Assembly (NCBI GenBank): GCA_907164885.2 | Contig: OU015501.1 | Location: 63,852,193-63,916,192, forward strand | Direction: 5' to 3' | From: Dolomedes plantarius | Lineage: Eukaryota; Arthropoda; Arachnida; Araneae; Dolomedidae | Length of the DNA stretch: 64,000 nucleotides | Shown: positions 1 through 12,482 of the stretch, piece after piece | Position numbering within the stretch: the stretch's first letter is position 1 | How the letters are laid out: every line of letters begins with the position of its first letter | Translations under genes and position numbers: made by a program | The notes under the pieces: generated by a model | What the model saw: the letters and a program-made list of their open reading frames with translations, nothing else | Database searches by the model: none | Told to the model about the DNA's origin: nothing

Positions 1-513
1 TGCATCACCTTTTAATGCACCTACCAAGTATTGAAGTCTCTGCGCATTTGATAATTTACTATTTTGCACAACTGAAGCCTTAAATAGATCGCTAAAGGAC
101 AGCCACTCCAAGTTGCTACTGCCAGAAAAACTAGGAATGCGTAACTCCGGCAGTTTTAAACTTATGGTTGAAGGTTCCTTAATCTCTTTTGAATCCCCTT
201 GAGAAATCCCCCTGACTAATTCACTGTTTCTAAGTTTTAGTTTATCTTCAGCACGGAGAACAATTAATTTATAACTATCAATTATATCTTGAATCTCTTG
301 TGATTCAGACAAATACATATCAAACTCATCCTCCTTGCATGACTCATAAATTTTGCCGAAAATATCTGAACATTTTCCGTTTAAGTCAGAAATTTTATCT
401 TTAAACAATGTGATTTCTGCATTATCCAAGCCAAAAGTCTCCGATTCTAACATTACTTTCAATTTTGTAACACAGGATTTTAATACCCTTTTTTCAATTT
501 TCAACCTTTCCAT
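1..513 (-). CDS. Pao/BEL retrotransposon Gag, N-terminal part, cut by the window edge
   Basis: Reading on the minus strand from the ATG at 511-513, an uninterrupted 171-codon frame runs off the left edge of the window. It begins MERLKIEKRVLKS and is rich in charged helical sequence (residues 1-110). It then reaches LKLPELRIPSFSG, followed by LEWLSFSDLFKASV and LSNAQRLQYLVGALKG. That 'LP.L.IP.FSG...W..F.D.F...V' signature followed by 'KL.YL...L.G.A' is the classic Gag start of Pao/BEL elements (DUF1759-type). Gag packages element RNA in cytoplasmic particles. The minus-strand LTR and primer binding site upstream (1068-1658) give it the correct context. There is no stop or frameshift in the visible part, so the copy may be fairly intact; protease, RT and integrase would lie left of the window. 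Family assignment is confident; activity is unknown. Confidence 0.85.
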   Translation of the reverse strand, partial: MERLKIEKRVLKSCVTKLKVMLESETFGLDNAEITLFKDKISDLNGKCSDIFGKIYESCKEDEFDMYLSESQEIQDIIDSYKLIVLRAEDKLKLRNSELVRGISQGDSKEIKEPSTISLKLPELRIPSFSGSSNLEWLSFSDLFKASVVQNSKLSNAQRLQYLVGALKGDA

Positions 514-530
514 TTTTACAATATAAAAAA

Positions 531-656
531 CAATACTTAACCAAAGCAAGTGTAAAAATTCACTAGAATATGTATATCTAAAACTATGACAATAAAAACA
601 ATGCTTAGATTAAACCAACGTAAAAATTCACTAGAATATGTATATCTAAAACCAAC
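531..656 (-). repeat. Tandem duplication in the Pao/BEL leader
   Basis: Two adjacent units of about 60-68 bp (531-598 and 599-656) share a core of more than 30 nearly identical bases including CACTAGAATATGTATATCTA. They lie just upstream of the Gag start codon, in the untranslated leader of the minus-strand Pao/BEL element. Confidence 0.7.
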
Positions 657-1067
657 ATGCGTCACAATGCTATGCTTCGAAATTTACTTCGTTCTTATTT
701 GTATGTGAACTCCAAACAACTTAAATTTTCAAAGTCAAAGTGTCAATTCGTCGCTTATTGCAATAAACACTTTATGCATCCTCTATGGAAGTTGAACCAG
801 TATTCAACGAACTAATTTAACCACAAGCTGTAAATTACTTCAACACCTTTTCAAATATACTCATGAAAATGTCCTTGGATATACTGATACTAAATTCACT
901 GTACTAAAGTATAGATTACTTCCGCTTTCGTTTCACAATAAAAATACTTTCAAAGATAACACTGATACTAAATATCCAGAAATGAAAAATTCACGAAAAT
1001 TATTTCCTCTAGAACAATCTTACTTTTGTTGAACTTCTAAGTACGCAATATACCAGAATACAGTCTC

Positions 1068-1083
1068 CGGCTCGACGGACCAA
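1068..1083 (-). other. Putative primer binding site of the Pao/BEL element
   Basis: On the minus strand, directly after the LTR, the sequence reads TGGTCCGTCGAGCCGG. It begins with TGG, as expected for a site complementary to a tRNA 3' CCA end, and lies about seven bases inside the LTR boundary. I did not identify the tRNA. Confidence 0.55.
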
Positions 1084-1090
1084 AACAGAA

Positions 1091-2326
<1,236 letters not shown>

Positions 2327-2342
2327 TATATATATATATATA

Positions 2343-4618
2343 GTCTTCAAAACATTGAGAAGGAATGCAATAACTAGGTCTAATTTCATGGAAAGAAAAG
2401 GATTTTATCATTTTAAAGCTAAAGAATTGACTGACGATTGCGAAGAAAAAGACAAAATTTCTGACGATGGATATGGCACCCACGGGAATGTCATATCTCT
2501 AAAAACGAAAATGTACACCTTATTAGCATTTTATTATTCGCTCATCTCGTAGCAGAGTAAATAGTTCCAATCTGAAGTCATGTGATCACTAGTCATGCTG
2601 AAAATATATATTTTGACGCAAGACAGCATTAGCTGTTTTTGCTACGAAAGAACTTAAATTCGATAACATGGAACTGATAACATAGTATACTTCAATGTGA
2701 GAGTAAACACATTCTCTTTCCTTGCGCTGCAATTTCTTCGCTTTCTAGCTGTCATTACTTCTGAAGACAATGCAACTTCTTGAATCTGGAGATGCTACAG
2801 TAAAGGTTTAAATTTAGTTGAAACTATACATCTCATATAGTTTTAATGTGTCATTTGTGTTATATGAAGAAATTCTTTTTTGAGCGTTCCATTTGAGTGC
2901 ATTTAATAACATGGAAAAATAATTGCATAGCTCATTTGCAAATAATGCATTTTTTTTTTGCTAATGAAACCAGATGCATAATGAAAGAGGAAAAGCAATA
3001 TGTTCCGGTACATCCTGGAGTTTTTTTATAGTTTCGTGTTATCTAATAAAACTTTTTTAAAATTTTATAACATGTTACGCTGTAACTACAAATATACATT
3101 ACTATAAATGCAATATATAATAAATAATGAAAATGGAATAATGTAGAAATACTGATTCAGTTGCTAATTTATTAGCAAACCTAAAATCTACGTATGAAGC
3201 AATCTCCTTTGAGAAAAATATTAATAATGCTGGCCAATCTGAGTGGAATTAGTTCTATGTGTTATCAATATAAAATCAATAGCTTTTTAATTTAATTGGC
3301 TATTGTTTCATTCTTTAACTGCAATAAATATAATTGAGGAAAATGAAATGTGACCATTAAAAATAACATTGTTTTATGTAAAAAAGCTAACTTTCTATTT
3401 TCAATTTTAGAATTTCACAGAAAATAATTTAATTAATGATAAAAGAGAGTATTTCTACTGAAGTTTTTACAGGGATAAAAATTAAAATAAGCTTTCTAGT
3501 AAGTTTCGAAATTCTTGCGTGTAAGTGTTAAACAATTAAATTTTAAATTAACTTTGTCAATCACCTTTTCGCCATCTTAAATCGCATCTTTCTCTAAAAT
3601 AAATGAAACTGCGGATCAAGTTTTAATTTCGAGACGTATCTATAGGATTAACGAAACTTTCCAAAGTCATAAAAGGAACATATCTTCCTAATACCATGTT
3701 CCAGGAGATTTGTATTCAATTGTTGACTAATGAAATAATCACTTTATTTAAGAGGACATCAGATACACAAAAACCTTCTAGTTTAATTAAATTCTTAACG
3801 TAAAAATATTTTTTAAATGTTTAAAATGTTTTCCTTTTAAATGTAAACATAAGCTTGCTCATTTGACTTTTAATCTCACCAAATGAAATTTCTAAAATTA
3901 AATTCATTAAAAATATTTTTTAAAGTTATTTAAATCTTCAAATAAAATATTTTCATTAAAAGCAATTTCTACTACTTATTTATGTCCGCAGATATAGGTC
4001 AGATTTTAAAATTAATTTTATCGCGTAAAATTTGATATTTAAAAAAAATTTTTCCGTAGTCCGGCAAATCATGTAAAATATAGAAATAACTGTTCTCTGT
4101 TATTATAACAGTAAGTACTTACTATTATTTCCTTCCGTGACGTATCTTAGATCTATAACATGGGTTACCTCTCTCTCCTCTCTCACCCATAATTAAAATT
4201 GCAAATTTATTTTGCAGTCTAAATCAATAGAGTTTTTATACGTTTTTAGGCACATGTTAAGAATAATGTAACATTAAATAATTAATACCAAGTTGCTCAA
4301 ATGGGCTTATATTTATGCGAATTTATTAGATCGAAGCGTCTTAAAAGCTATTAATGCTCTTACATGGAGAATTGCATTTTGAAGTATATTACAAGCCGTA
4401 GCTTACTAGTCGAATCAACTGAAAACATTTGAATTTAAGGGTCTCTTTCGGTTATAAAGCATTACTACAGTTTATTTGAGCGACCAATTCCAGTTAATTA
4501 TAATCATTTTTTGAAACTTCATTAAAATTCCTATAATGATCCACTCGATTCCTTGCGTTCAATTTAAACATTTCATAGCTCTTGCCGTGGGTTTCGGTCC
4601 TGCAAATTTTGTAGTTTA
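2343..4618. other. No recognisable feature
   Basis: AT-rich sequence with homopolymer runs and no long frame, TIR pair, tRNA-like box or recognisable protein fragment on either strand. Confidence 0.6.
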
Positions 4619-5284
4619 TCTATATATATAAAACAGTTCCGTAACTGACTCACTGACTGACATACAACGCACAGACCAAACCACTGGACCCAAAGAGCTG
4701 AAATTTTGTATGGCGATTCTTCTTATAGTGTAGGGGTGTACTAAGAGAGATTTTTGAAAAATTCTTCTTAGATTTTTTTAAATTAAATTTTTAAGCTGTT
4801 TTAGTAACTTTTTTAAAGTTTGCATTTAAAATAATATTTTGATGGTTATAAAATTTACATCACGAGAAAGATCATAAAAATTCCTTTAAAATGAAAACTT
4901 TTTCGAATCTTTACCTCGATTTTCTGATTTTTGGTGAATTTTTAAAGATTAATTTTTAGAATTTAATTTATTAAATGCTGATCACGTGATTTCTTTTTCT
5001 GGTGCTTTAAATAAATTTATCGTCACGTGCATAACAACTAAATAGACAAAAAAATATTTTTTTGCTTGCTAATGAGGCAAACGATTGGACATTATTTTGT
5101 CTATAAAAATATCCCTTACGATTTTTTATAAATATATATATTATTTTCTACATCAATTGTATATATTGATCGTCGTATTTATTTTATATATATATATATA
5201 TATATATATTGGCATTAATTGCATACATTGACCGTTTTATTTAATTTGAATGTACTCCGTAGCGAAGTGCGGGTTTTCAGCTAG
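4619..5284 (+). mobile_element. Non-autonomous Helitron
   Basis: The left end is A|TC followed by TATATATATAAAACAGTT and TGACTCACTGACTGAC, then ACTGGACCCAAAGAGCTGAA, a 5' region typical of arthropod non-autonomous Helitrons. The right end carries the 3' signature: a short hairpin (stem CCGTA / TGCGG, loop GCGAAG) about nine bases before the terminal CTAG, followed by host T (5285). Insertion between A and T without target duplication, the hairpin and CTAG together are diagnostic. At 666 bp there is no room for the Rep/helicase protein and no frame for one, so it would move in trans. An internal (TA)n run lies at 5184-5209. Confidence 0.85.
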
Positions 5285-5285
5285 T

Positions 5286-7344
5286 CTACATATGAAAACC
5301 GAGAAAATGGCACGTTATCCAAATGTTCTCTAATCTCATAACTTAATATAACTTAAATTCATAATTACCTAAATTTACATAATACTACTATTTCTTCACT
5401 GACTCTTTACGCAGCTCATTACGAAAACAACGGTACTCGACTTCTACAGTGGAAGAATGCGAAGTCATCTTCTCTTTCCCAAGCGCACAATCCTCTAAGC
5501 GGAAAACCATCATGTCATGAAGTAATGGAGAGAATCAAAAGTCTTCGAATCAATCAGTGGAGAATTGGGAGGGGGGTGAAAGTGTTGTCAGTTTTCATAG
5601 ATTTACTCACAACTGAAGATTCGACATATTTTGCGAACCTTAAATAATAACTCGCCACAATCGATTGCATCAAATATCTATTTTGCACATTTCAGGTAAC
5701 CTAGATATAAGCCCCCCCTGATCTCAGTAATAATTTTAATAATATGTACTATTCATATTCACTAGTTTGGTCAAAATTTCATTTTGTCATGCAATCCCCC
5801 CCCCTCCTGCAAAATGTCCAAAATGAATTCACAATTCAGCCAAAAATATTTAACGAATGCTAGAGAGTCTTGTATTAAGCCAATTACGAATCTTATTACT
5901 TCCCGATTTCGTATATCTACGTAAAACGTTGAAGAATAACCCTAAAACGCAATTAATTGCTAAAGATATAATAATCTCGAAACAGAATTACAAAACTCTC
6001 ATAAAACTTCATCGGTGTGGTAGAAATATTGTTTTAAATATAGAAAGATTACATCCGCATAATTCCTTTCGAAGATATATTCGTGTATTCAAAGCCTCGA
6101 GAGCTTTTATTGTAACAGAAACTTTGAAGAGAAGAGAGTGATTATAGACATTATATCTGCTTGAACTCTGAAATGACTTTGCAGTACTTTAAATAACGAG
6201 AGAAGTAAGTCGCCATTTTCCTCTAAACGATGATAGCTCTAGGAAAATATTTCCCTTTCGATTTCTTTTCCTTACCGAGTAGTTTTCGTTATTCAAGTAT
6301 CTTTATTGAAAAGGTATATTATTCAGTTCAAAATTTCAGTTTCCAAATTCATACGCAAATGAATACACGAATGGCACGAATTCCAATAAAATTATACCTG
6401 ATAAAACATTTTCTGAGACTTTAGATATTCTTCTAAAAAATAAATATTTCAGTGTTATACAAATTAAATTTTAATCCTCAAATAAAAAGTCAACTCGAGC
6501 ACCTTTAAACAGAATTTGTTTGCATTTATTTTAAAGTATATTTAAGTTTCTGGATCAGGAAATCGAGAACTGATATAGGGTTTTATGTCTCCATTGAAAT
6601 GTTTTATTGCTATTTGGAATTTGCTTTAAGCTTATATACGAAGAGGAATAAAAAATTTTATTACCATAAAACTTTAAATGTATATATTTATTTAGAGATA
6701 GACAGATAGATAGAGAGAGAAAGTAGAGGCTGCCTGCTTAAAAATGAGAGAGAAATATTGCCTGCTTAAAAATAAATGTATCAAGGAATGTGTATAGAGA
6801 AAATCATTAACTAATATTAGAATTTTCAAAATTTAAAATTTTTCCCCTTAATTGTGAATAATATTTTTCCTAGAAACATTTATTCACTGAATCCATATGA
6901 TAAAGACTAAAAATTTCTCGAGGAGCCAATAAATTAATCATCCTCTGCAATCCAATGTTTTAATAAATAAATTCAAATGAACCAAAATAATTATTTCCCT
7001 AGGTATTGAGTCTCTCTGACTGAAACACACCTGTAACAGGTATTGATCGGATATCTCAGTAGCAATGTATCATATTTAGTCCAAAATCCAACTTTGTAAT
7101 TTAAATGATGTCTGCAGATAAACGATAAAATGTGGGTTTAATAAGATGATCCATAGAACATTGGCCTTACAATTATCAATATACCAAATCATATGTGATA
7201 AAATTTTTAATGTATTAAAGTGTAATCAAGAGTAATAATCTCAGAAAGTAAATATGTATATTTATTATTAACCTTCTGCGAATGAGTCATGATATTAATC
7301 AGCTAACAAATTTGATTCATTAGATTTTGTCCAATACCCCCACA
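5286..7344. other. No recognisable gene; minor simple repeats
   Basis: AT-rich sequence. Short poly-C stretches occur near 5710 and 5800. A GATA/GA-rich run lies at about 6700-6722, followed by a small duplicated segment containing GCCTGCTTAAAAAT (about 6732 and 6762). Two short open frames (5857-6141, 6230-6424) have no features I recognise. Confidence 0.5.
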
Positions 7345-7346
7345 TA

Positions 7347-8372
7347 CAGGATGATTCCTAATTCATAGTACAAACTTTAAGGGTTGGTACAGTACACTGT
7401 AACAAACATTTATTGTATAGGAATGTATGGGGGCAGATGAAGCACAAACACAGGAAAAGACATGAAAAAAGGAGTTATTGCTTGGTTCCTTTGACGATAG
7501 AGAGCAGGTGGTGTCTTGCCGCACATAAACATTATGCATCTGCAGGGCCATACCATTCTTAATTGTTATGTCGCCCGTGATGGGAGACTTTACGTATGCC
7601 GAAAAAGCAGAAATGCGTCTTATGTACGGTCGTGCAAAAGGTAACGGCGGAGCTGCACTACAGGAGCCCTTGTTGGAAATTGAAAATATATAAATTTTGA
7701 CGTACTGGTAGCGCCACCTGGCTGCTTCGCGTTTTGCGCGAAGTGTATTTTTAGTTGGTACTTTTGAACGAATAAAAGCCTGACGCTTGAATTCTTGGTG
7801 ATAATACATTTCTCGAATTTCTTCAACGCTTTCCTCATAGACGAGTGCCGACCGTGGTTTCAGCACGTTGGGATGCCAGTTCATTTCTGCACTGTTGTGC
7901 GAAATTACTTGGATGCCACTGGTGGGGCGTGATGGATTGGGCGTGCTGAACCAGTCCCTTGGCCACCCCGATCTCCCAGTTTATCGAGCCTAGATTACTT
8001 CTTATAGGGACATCTGAAGAATCTTATTTATGCGACTCTAGTTGACTCTGTTGAGGATCTCGTCGCACGAATATCTACTGCTGCTGCACGTGTGCGTGAA
8101 ATACCTGGCATCTTTGAAACTGTACCCCAATCGCTCCATCGACGCTGCCAAGCATGTATTTCTGTTGGTGGACGCAATTTTGAACACTTATTGTAAACAT
8201 AGCACTTGTCAATGCCGCTGTCAATAAACAATTTTTCTTTCCATTCATGTCTGTTTCCAGTGTTTCTGCTTCAACGCTTCACCTGCTCCCCTAAATTTCT
8301 ATACAATGAATGATTGTTACAATGTACTGTACCAACCCTTAACGTTTGTATCATGAATTAGGAATCACCCTG
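7347..8372 (+). mobile_element. Mariner-like DNA transposon with ~75-bp inverted repeats, decayed
   Basis: The left end (CAGGATGATTCCTAATTCAT) and the reverse complement of the right end (CAGGGTGATTCCTAATTCAT) continue to match for about 75 bp, including GGGTTGGTACAGTACA. Both ends are flanked by TA, the Tc1/mariner target. The 1.03-kb element contains a broken plus-strand transposase. Confidence 0.8.
7568..8196 (+). pseudogene. Mariner-type transposase remnant
   Basis: The plus strand carries two recognisable pieces of a mariner-type transposase. The N-terminal piece starts at ATG 7568 (MSPVMGDFTYAEKAEMRLMY and GRAKGNGGAAL), resembling the first helix-turn-helix of arthropod mariner-like transposases; it meets a stop at 7691. 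The C-terminal piece (about 7870-8196) reads through LDATGG, WIGRAEPVPWPPRSP, VDSVEDLVARISTAAARVRE and CISVGGRNFEHLL, ending at TAA 8194. That is the C-terminal third of the DDE domain and the usual 'GG..FEHLL' tail. The two pieces are in different frames, with further stops and frameshifts. The middle (about 7694-7869), where the first catalytic Asp should be, does not read as transposase on the plus strand. Dead copy. Confidence 0.75.
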
Positions 8373-8497
8373 TATAATCAACACATATTTTCTTATATGA
8401 TTACAAAAACGCAGCCTGCTCTTCAACCTTTCCAATTTTGATTCAACATAGTTCACCGTCACACACATACAACATAAACATATTTCCTAACTATTTC

Positions 8498-8680
8498 GGC
8501 CGGTTGATGGCCGAATGGCTAGGACGCGCAGGCATTCGGTTCAGATCCTGTGGGTTCGAATCCCACTGTTGGCATGGATGTTTGTAGCCGTTCGGAATCG
8601 GCATTAAACTGTAGGTCCCGGTCTAATTAGCCCTCGTGTTGCAAAAAGTTGACCGTAGCACTCCAAACCAAACATCTTCT
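8498..8680 (+). repeat. tRNA-derived SINE
   Basis: Pol III promoter boxes are present: an A box TGGCCGAATGG (8508-8518) and a perfect B box GGTTCGAATCC (8553-8563). A tRNA-unrelated body follows, containing GGCATTAAACTGTAGGTCCC. The head does not fold as a complete tRNA because the acceptor arms do not pair, so it is a SINE and not a tRNA gene. I could not find a target-site duplication; the right end is approximate. Confidence 0.7.
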
Positions 8681-9073
8681 TTATGTGTTCCTTATTCTAC
8701 GATGGGTAAAGTTAATGCATAATTATTTGTATGGATTAGTAGATTTTTTTGTTGTAGTTTCTTTTAATTTCACTTCACTTTATTTTTGTAGAGTAGTCTC
8801 TTAAACAATAAACAAAACAAAATTAACTAGATAGGAAAAATTCCGTATTTATACATGATATAAGGACATTTCGTAAAATCAGGATTCCAAACAATTCAAA
8901 TCAATAAAGGTAAATTGACTGATATAAATAGTAGGAATTTACGGACAAATCACGTAATTATTTTGATATAATAGCGATGACTGGCTATGAATACAAACTT
9001 GAATTTATTAGATGTTGTTATAGATATTTATTAGATGTAAATGAGCAGTATTTAGCGAGATATTCCGTACTGT

Positions 9074-9430
9074 TGTTGTTGTATTTGTAGCTGATGCCCC
9101 TTGACCGACATGTACCATCAGGTCAAGTCCCGAAGGCTATGGGCGATGAAGGTGCGGCTCCGGTTTTTAATAGCACCGCAAGGGTCGGAGTGCGACTTGG
9201 CTAAATGACCGGTCCCGTAATTTCGAACCGAGCCAAGTGACGAGACCGGAACACTTGACCCCGCACCTCCAGAGGTAAATTTGAGAACATGGAGGACATT
9301 GTAGCCACGCCCTATTTTACGTGCCCCAGCCACCATTAGTGAACACGGCGGTAGATTTGCAGCGACGAACCTCGAACCAGGGACGTTCAGATCACTGCCC
9401 CCTGCTCTTGCCAACCGGGCTACCGCGCCC
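9074..9430 (-). repeat. tRNA-derived SINE with perfect 13-bp target duplication
   Basis: On the minus strand the tRNA-like head starts at 9430. It has an A-box region TAGCCCGGTTGGCAAGAGC and a B box GGTTCGAGGTT. A ~270-bp body follows and a tail of (CAA)n ends at 9074. TATTCCGTACTGT occurs on both sides (9061-9073 and 9431-9443), a perfect 13-bp target-site duplication that fixes both ends and implies a recent insertion by LINE machinery. The open frame seen across it (9118-9414) is a by-product of its higher GC and is not a gene. Confidence 0.9.
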
Positions 9431-9702
9431 TATTCCGTACTGTAATGGGGATGAAGTGGATATAAACGAACATTTTACACACGATGACGTTTCATCTAGT
9501 ATGTCTTCTTTTTAAAAAATCTAATTTCAGTGGAATCACAGATAACGTCTTTATACAATAACTGTTTCTAAATGAATAGATACATTAAGAGTTAATGATT
9601 CAGAATCTTTTTATCAGACTGATTTAATAAAACCATAGATAATAATGACTACTTCCTGATTTCGCATTTAATTAAAGAACACATTTTAAATCATCCATTT
9701 TA

Positions 9703-9705
<3 letters not shown>

Positions 9706-9772
<67 letters not shown>
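9706..9772. repeat. (TA)n microsatellite with mirror-symmetric flanks
   Basis: About 67 bp of TA repeat, bounded by TATGAA on the left and TTCATA on the right, so the whole block is one palindrome. Confidence 0.9.
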
Positions 9773-9776
<4 letters not shown>

Positions 9777-9780
9777 TATT

Positions 9781-11120
9781 TAATAAACAGAGTTTACTAC
9801 TTTGTATATTTTACCTTAATCATATGATTCCTATCTAAAACAAAAGTATTTGTTCTAAATTATTTTATTGTGTACAATAAAATATGTTTTGTATTATGAA
9901 TCGTAACCATTTCCACGCTTGAAGCCCTGAAATATTTCATCTAAAAACTTAAACATTTCAGTTGATATGACAAACACATTTATAGACGACTCAGGAATGT
10001 TTACAAGCTTCGGACATTCAACAAAAGGACAACGCGAAACCTTATGTCATGTAACTAAAGTCAAAATTGAAATAGTAATTTTTTCGCATGTCTAAAATTT
10101 CCGTGTCAAAAGTGTCATATAAAAATACTTTGTAAAGCCGAAGCTTTTATTACCCCATATTTTGGCTGTATTTTTTAATATAAGATACGAAATATAAAAT
10201 TGCTTTAAAATACAGTATTTTCTTTTGGATGGGATGGAATATTATACAACTGAATGATGTAACATTTATATTTTCCCAATAAATAAATAAATATATAATT
10301 TCAACAATATTTATGAAAGAGAATGGAACTCCAGCCATGAAGTTTGTAAAGAGGATTATACGCGTAATGTTTTTTACGAGCCTTAAAAATAGAATGGACT
10401 TCAGATTTAGTTTATTATTGAATTGTTAATGTACTACGTAGCTCACAGTGTGATTCTCTATAAGCGAACACTTGTTTGTCAGGCGCTTTTCTGACTGTTT
10501 AGAAAAATTTCTTAAATTCGCGTCTGCGAAAATTTTACTAGTACCATTCTTTCAATGAACCTTGAATTCAGCTCTTGGAATAAGACGAATATGTAGGTTA
10601 AGTTCCAAGTTTGAAGGATAACGAAAGAACGATAAAAACTGCTTATACGTACAATGAAGGGACTAGCCGAAAGGTGCATTGGTTTTACGATCCTTTGATT
10701 GAAGCAGTAGAGATAAAATAAAATGATTTAAGCAGCTTACCATGGTGGCAGTCTTCTCTACGTAGCAATCCAATCCAGCGAGTGGAATTCATCTGGAGAA
10801 TAAAAAGGCTTAGATGCAAATTAAGAGTGTTCAGTGAGATGATTTAGGAAAACTTTTAGGAGAGAATTTAAGAGTTTAGCGGTTAGAGCTATGAGTAGAA
10901 ACGTTTGTTATAAGCCGGACAATGATTAATTTTTTCCATATTTATAGGTTTGTAAGTGAAGTACCATTATAATTTAGCGGATTATTGAATTGTTAATGTT
11001 CCATATTACTTCTGGATAGACCCTCTAGAAGTTATTTATTTTGGGGGAAATTAGGTTATTATTTGACACAGACTGTACATTTCACACACTGTGATAAAAG
11101 AATGAGGCACCCCAAAAAAA
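9781..11120. other. No recognisable feature
   Basis: AT-rich sequence without a coding frame, RNA gene or repeat that I recognise. The phrase GGATTATTGAATTGTTAATGT is nearly repeated at about 10415 and 10978, which is too little to classify. Confidence 0.5.
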
Positions 11121-11122
11121 TA

Positions 11123-11475
11123 CAGGATCTGTCCAGAAAGTAACGAGACTGATTCCATAAAATTCGTTTATTTGAAGATAATTTTACAGACACTTACTAT
11201 TCTTCAAAATACCATCCTCCTCCATTAATACACCGTTGCCAACGACTCTGCCACCCATTGATGCCCGCCTGGAAGTCTTCAAGTGGAATGCTGTTCAGAA
11301 CGCACGTTACGTTTTTCTGCAAGTTGTCCAGATTGTCGAAACGATGACTTTTTAAGCGGGATTTTAAGCGGGGGAATAGAAAAAAGTCCAGCGGTAATAG
11401 ATCGGGGCTGTACGGTGGTTGAAGCAGCGTGGATAAGTAAATGTGTTGCAGTTGTAGAAATTTTGAACCCATGGA
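11123..11475 (-). mobile_element. Mariner fragment (3' end)
   Basis: It begins after a TA (11121-11122) with a mariner-like terminus that includes GATCTGTCCAGAAAGTAACG. It then holds the last ~90 codons of a transposase on the minus strand. The 5' part of the element and its other TIR are not visible upstream of about 11475. Confidence 0.65.
11197..11472 (-). pseudogene. Mariner transposase, C-terminal fragment
   Basis: This 91-residue frame contains LQPPYSPDLLPLDFFLFPRL, matching the 'YSPDL.P.DFFLFP.LK' block around the third catalytic Asp of DD34D mariner transposases. SRLKSHRFDNLDNLQKNV and GWQSRWQRCINGGGWYFEE follow, the usual C-terminus. The N-terminal DNA-binding region and the first two catalytic Asp residues are missing, so it cannot encode an active enzyme. 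Sequence upstream on the minus strand (11476-11900) does not read as transposase in any frame I tried. Confidence 0.8.
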
Positions 11476-11802
11476 CAGATTCAGTAAAATTTGCGCTATT
11501 GGACCAAGAGAGACTGAGTAGTATTTGAGACGTATTTCTCGCTATTCAGGTTTAGATGTTATGAATGCAGCGCGTTGGGAATGGAAAATGGTCTAGGAAG
11601 GCTCAAGTGCCCACCAAAAACGTTCTGAAAGGGTCAGAAATCCATATCACAGTTGGATTATACCGAAGAAGAAGCAGTTACAACAGCATTAACAGATTCG
11701 CAGATGTCAAACCATTTACCCTCGTGTTGTTTAATGCTATATTTTTTATAAACTTGTACCATAGCCTTAGTTCCTGAATCATGGTAATGTCTCATCAACC
11801 AT

Positions 11803-11868
11803 GGTCTGTGGTCTTGATCTTAGAAGTGGTCTGTGGTCTGTGGTCTTGATCTTATAAGCTCCTCAACA
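11803..11868. repeat. Short imperfect tandem repeat (TGGTCTGTGGTCTTGATCTT)
   Basis: The 20-mer TGGTCTGTGGTCTTGATCTT occurs at about 11802 and again at about 11834, with a partial extra TGGTCTG between. Confidence 0.7.
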
Positions 11869-12228
11869 CGATATAGCCAATAACTACAATAGCCACAGAC
11901 TTCCAGCATCGGAATTTCTATAATATATTACTAGTGATGGCCAATTTGCTGTTAGTCAAGGCCGTGACGAAATGAATCAAGGGTCATACAGCATTTTCTG
12001 TACAAAATTTATATAACCAGGCATTAAAAAGAGTAGTCTCAGTAAATGGAGGCCCAATAGACTTATCAACTAATCCTAAGCTTTTCTTTTCTTGTCGAAC
12101 ATGCGTTAGCTATAATGTTTTGTCCGTCATTAATAATACTGCTCGAAGGAATAAGAAATTATTATTGGAATCCAATGAAACATAGGTTGAGAAGTTTTGG
12201 TTGGAAGTTACAGTGTAAATCTTTGTAT

Positions 12229-12473
12229 GCATTCCGCCCACTTGGTATAGTGGTTAGAGTCGTGGGCTTCCAAGCAGTGGACTTAGGTTAAAATCCAGAA
12301 TAAGGCTTGGCCGTTACCGCGTTAGGTGAGCCAGCAGTGTACCCTATGAGGGGACACTGCTGGCTCACTTAGCTGGTGATTCCAAAATAAAGCAGCCAGA
12401 AGAACATCGCGGTGAGTAACAAAAGGTGAATGTCTCACGACTAGTGCCTCCGCATTAGGAAAAAAAGAAAAAA
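12229..12473 (+). repeat. tRNA-derived SINE
   Basis: The tRNA-like head has an A box TGGTATAGTGG and a degenerate B box GGTTAAAATCC. A body follows with an internal self-complementary stretch (GTGAGCCAGCAGTGT ... ACACTGCTGGCTCAC), and an A-rich tail ends at about 12473. CTTTGTAT occurs at 12221-12228 and 12474-12481 and is taken as the target-site duplication. The head differs from those of the other SINEs in the window. Confidence 0.75.
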
Positions 12474-12482
12474 CTTTGTATA

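Noticed and set aside
7363..7884. 173-codon minus-strand frame inside the mariner-like element
   Set aside because: The recognisable transposase pieces are on the plus strand; the frame spans a TIR and matches nothing I know. Kept only as a hint of an internal rearrangement.
8508..8575. Possible tRNA gene (good A and B boxes)
   Set aside because: Acceptor and anticodon arms do not form and a SINE body follows, so it is called a tRNA-derived SINE.
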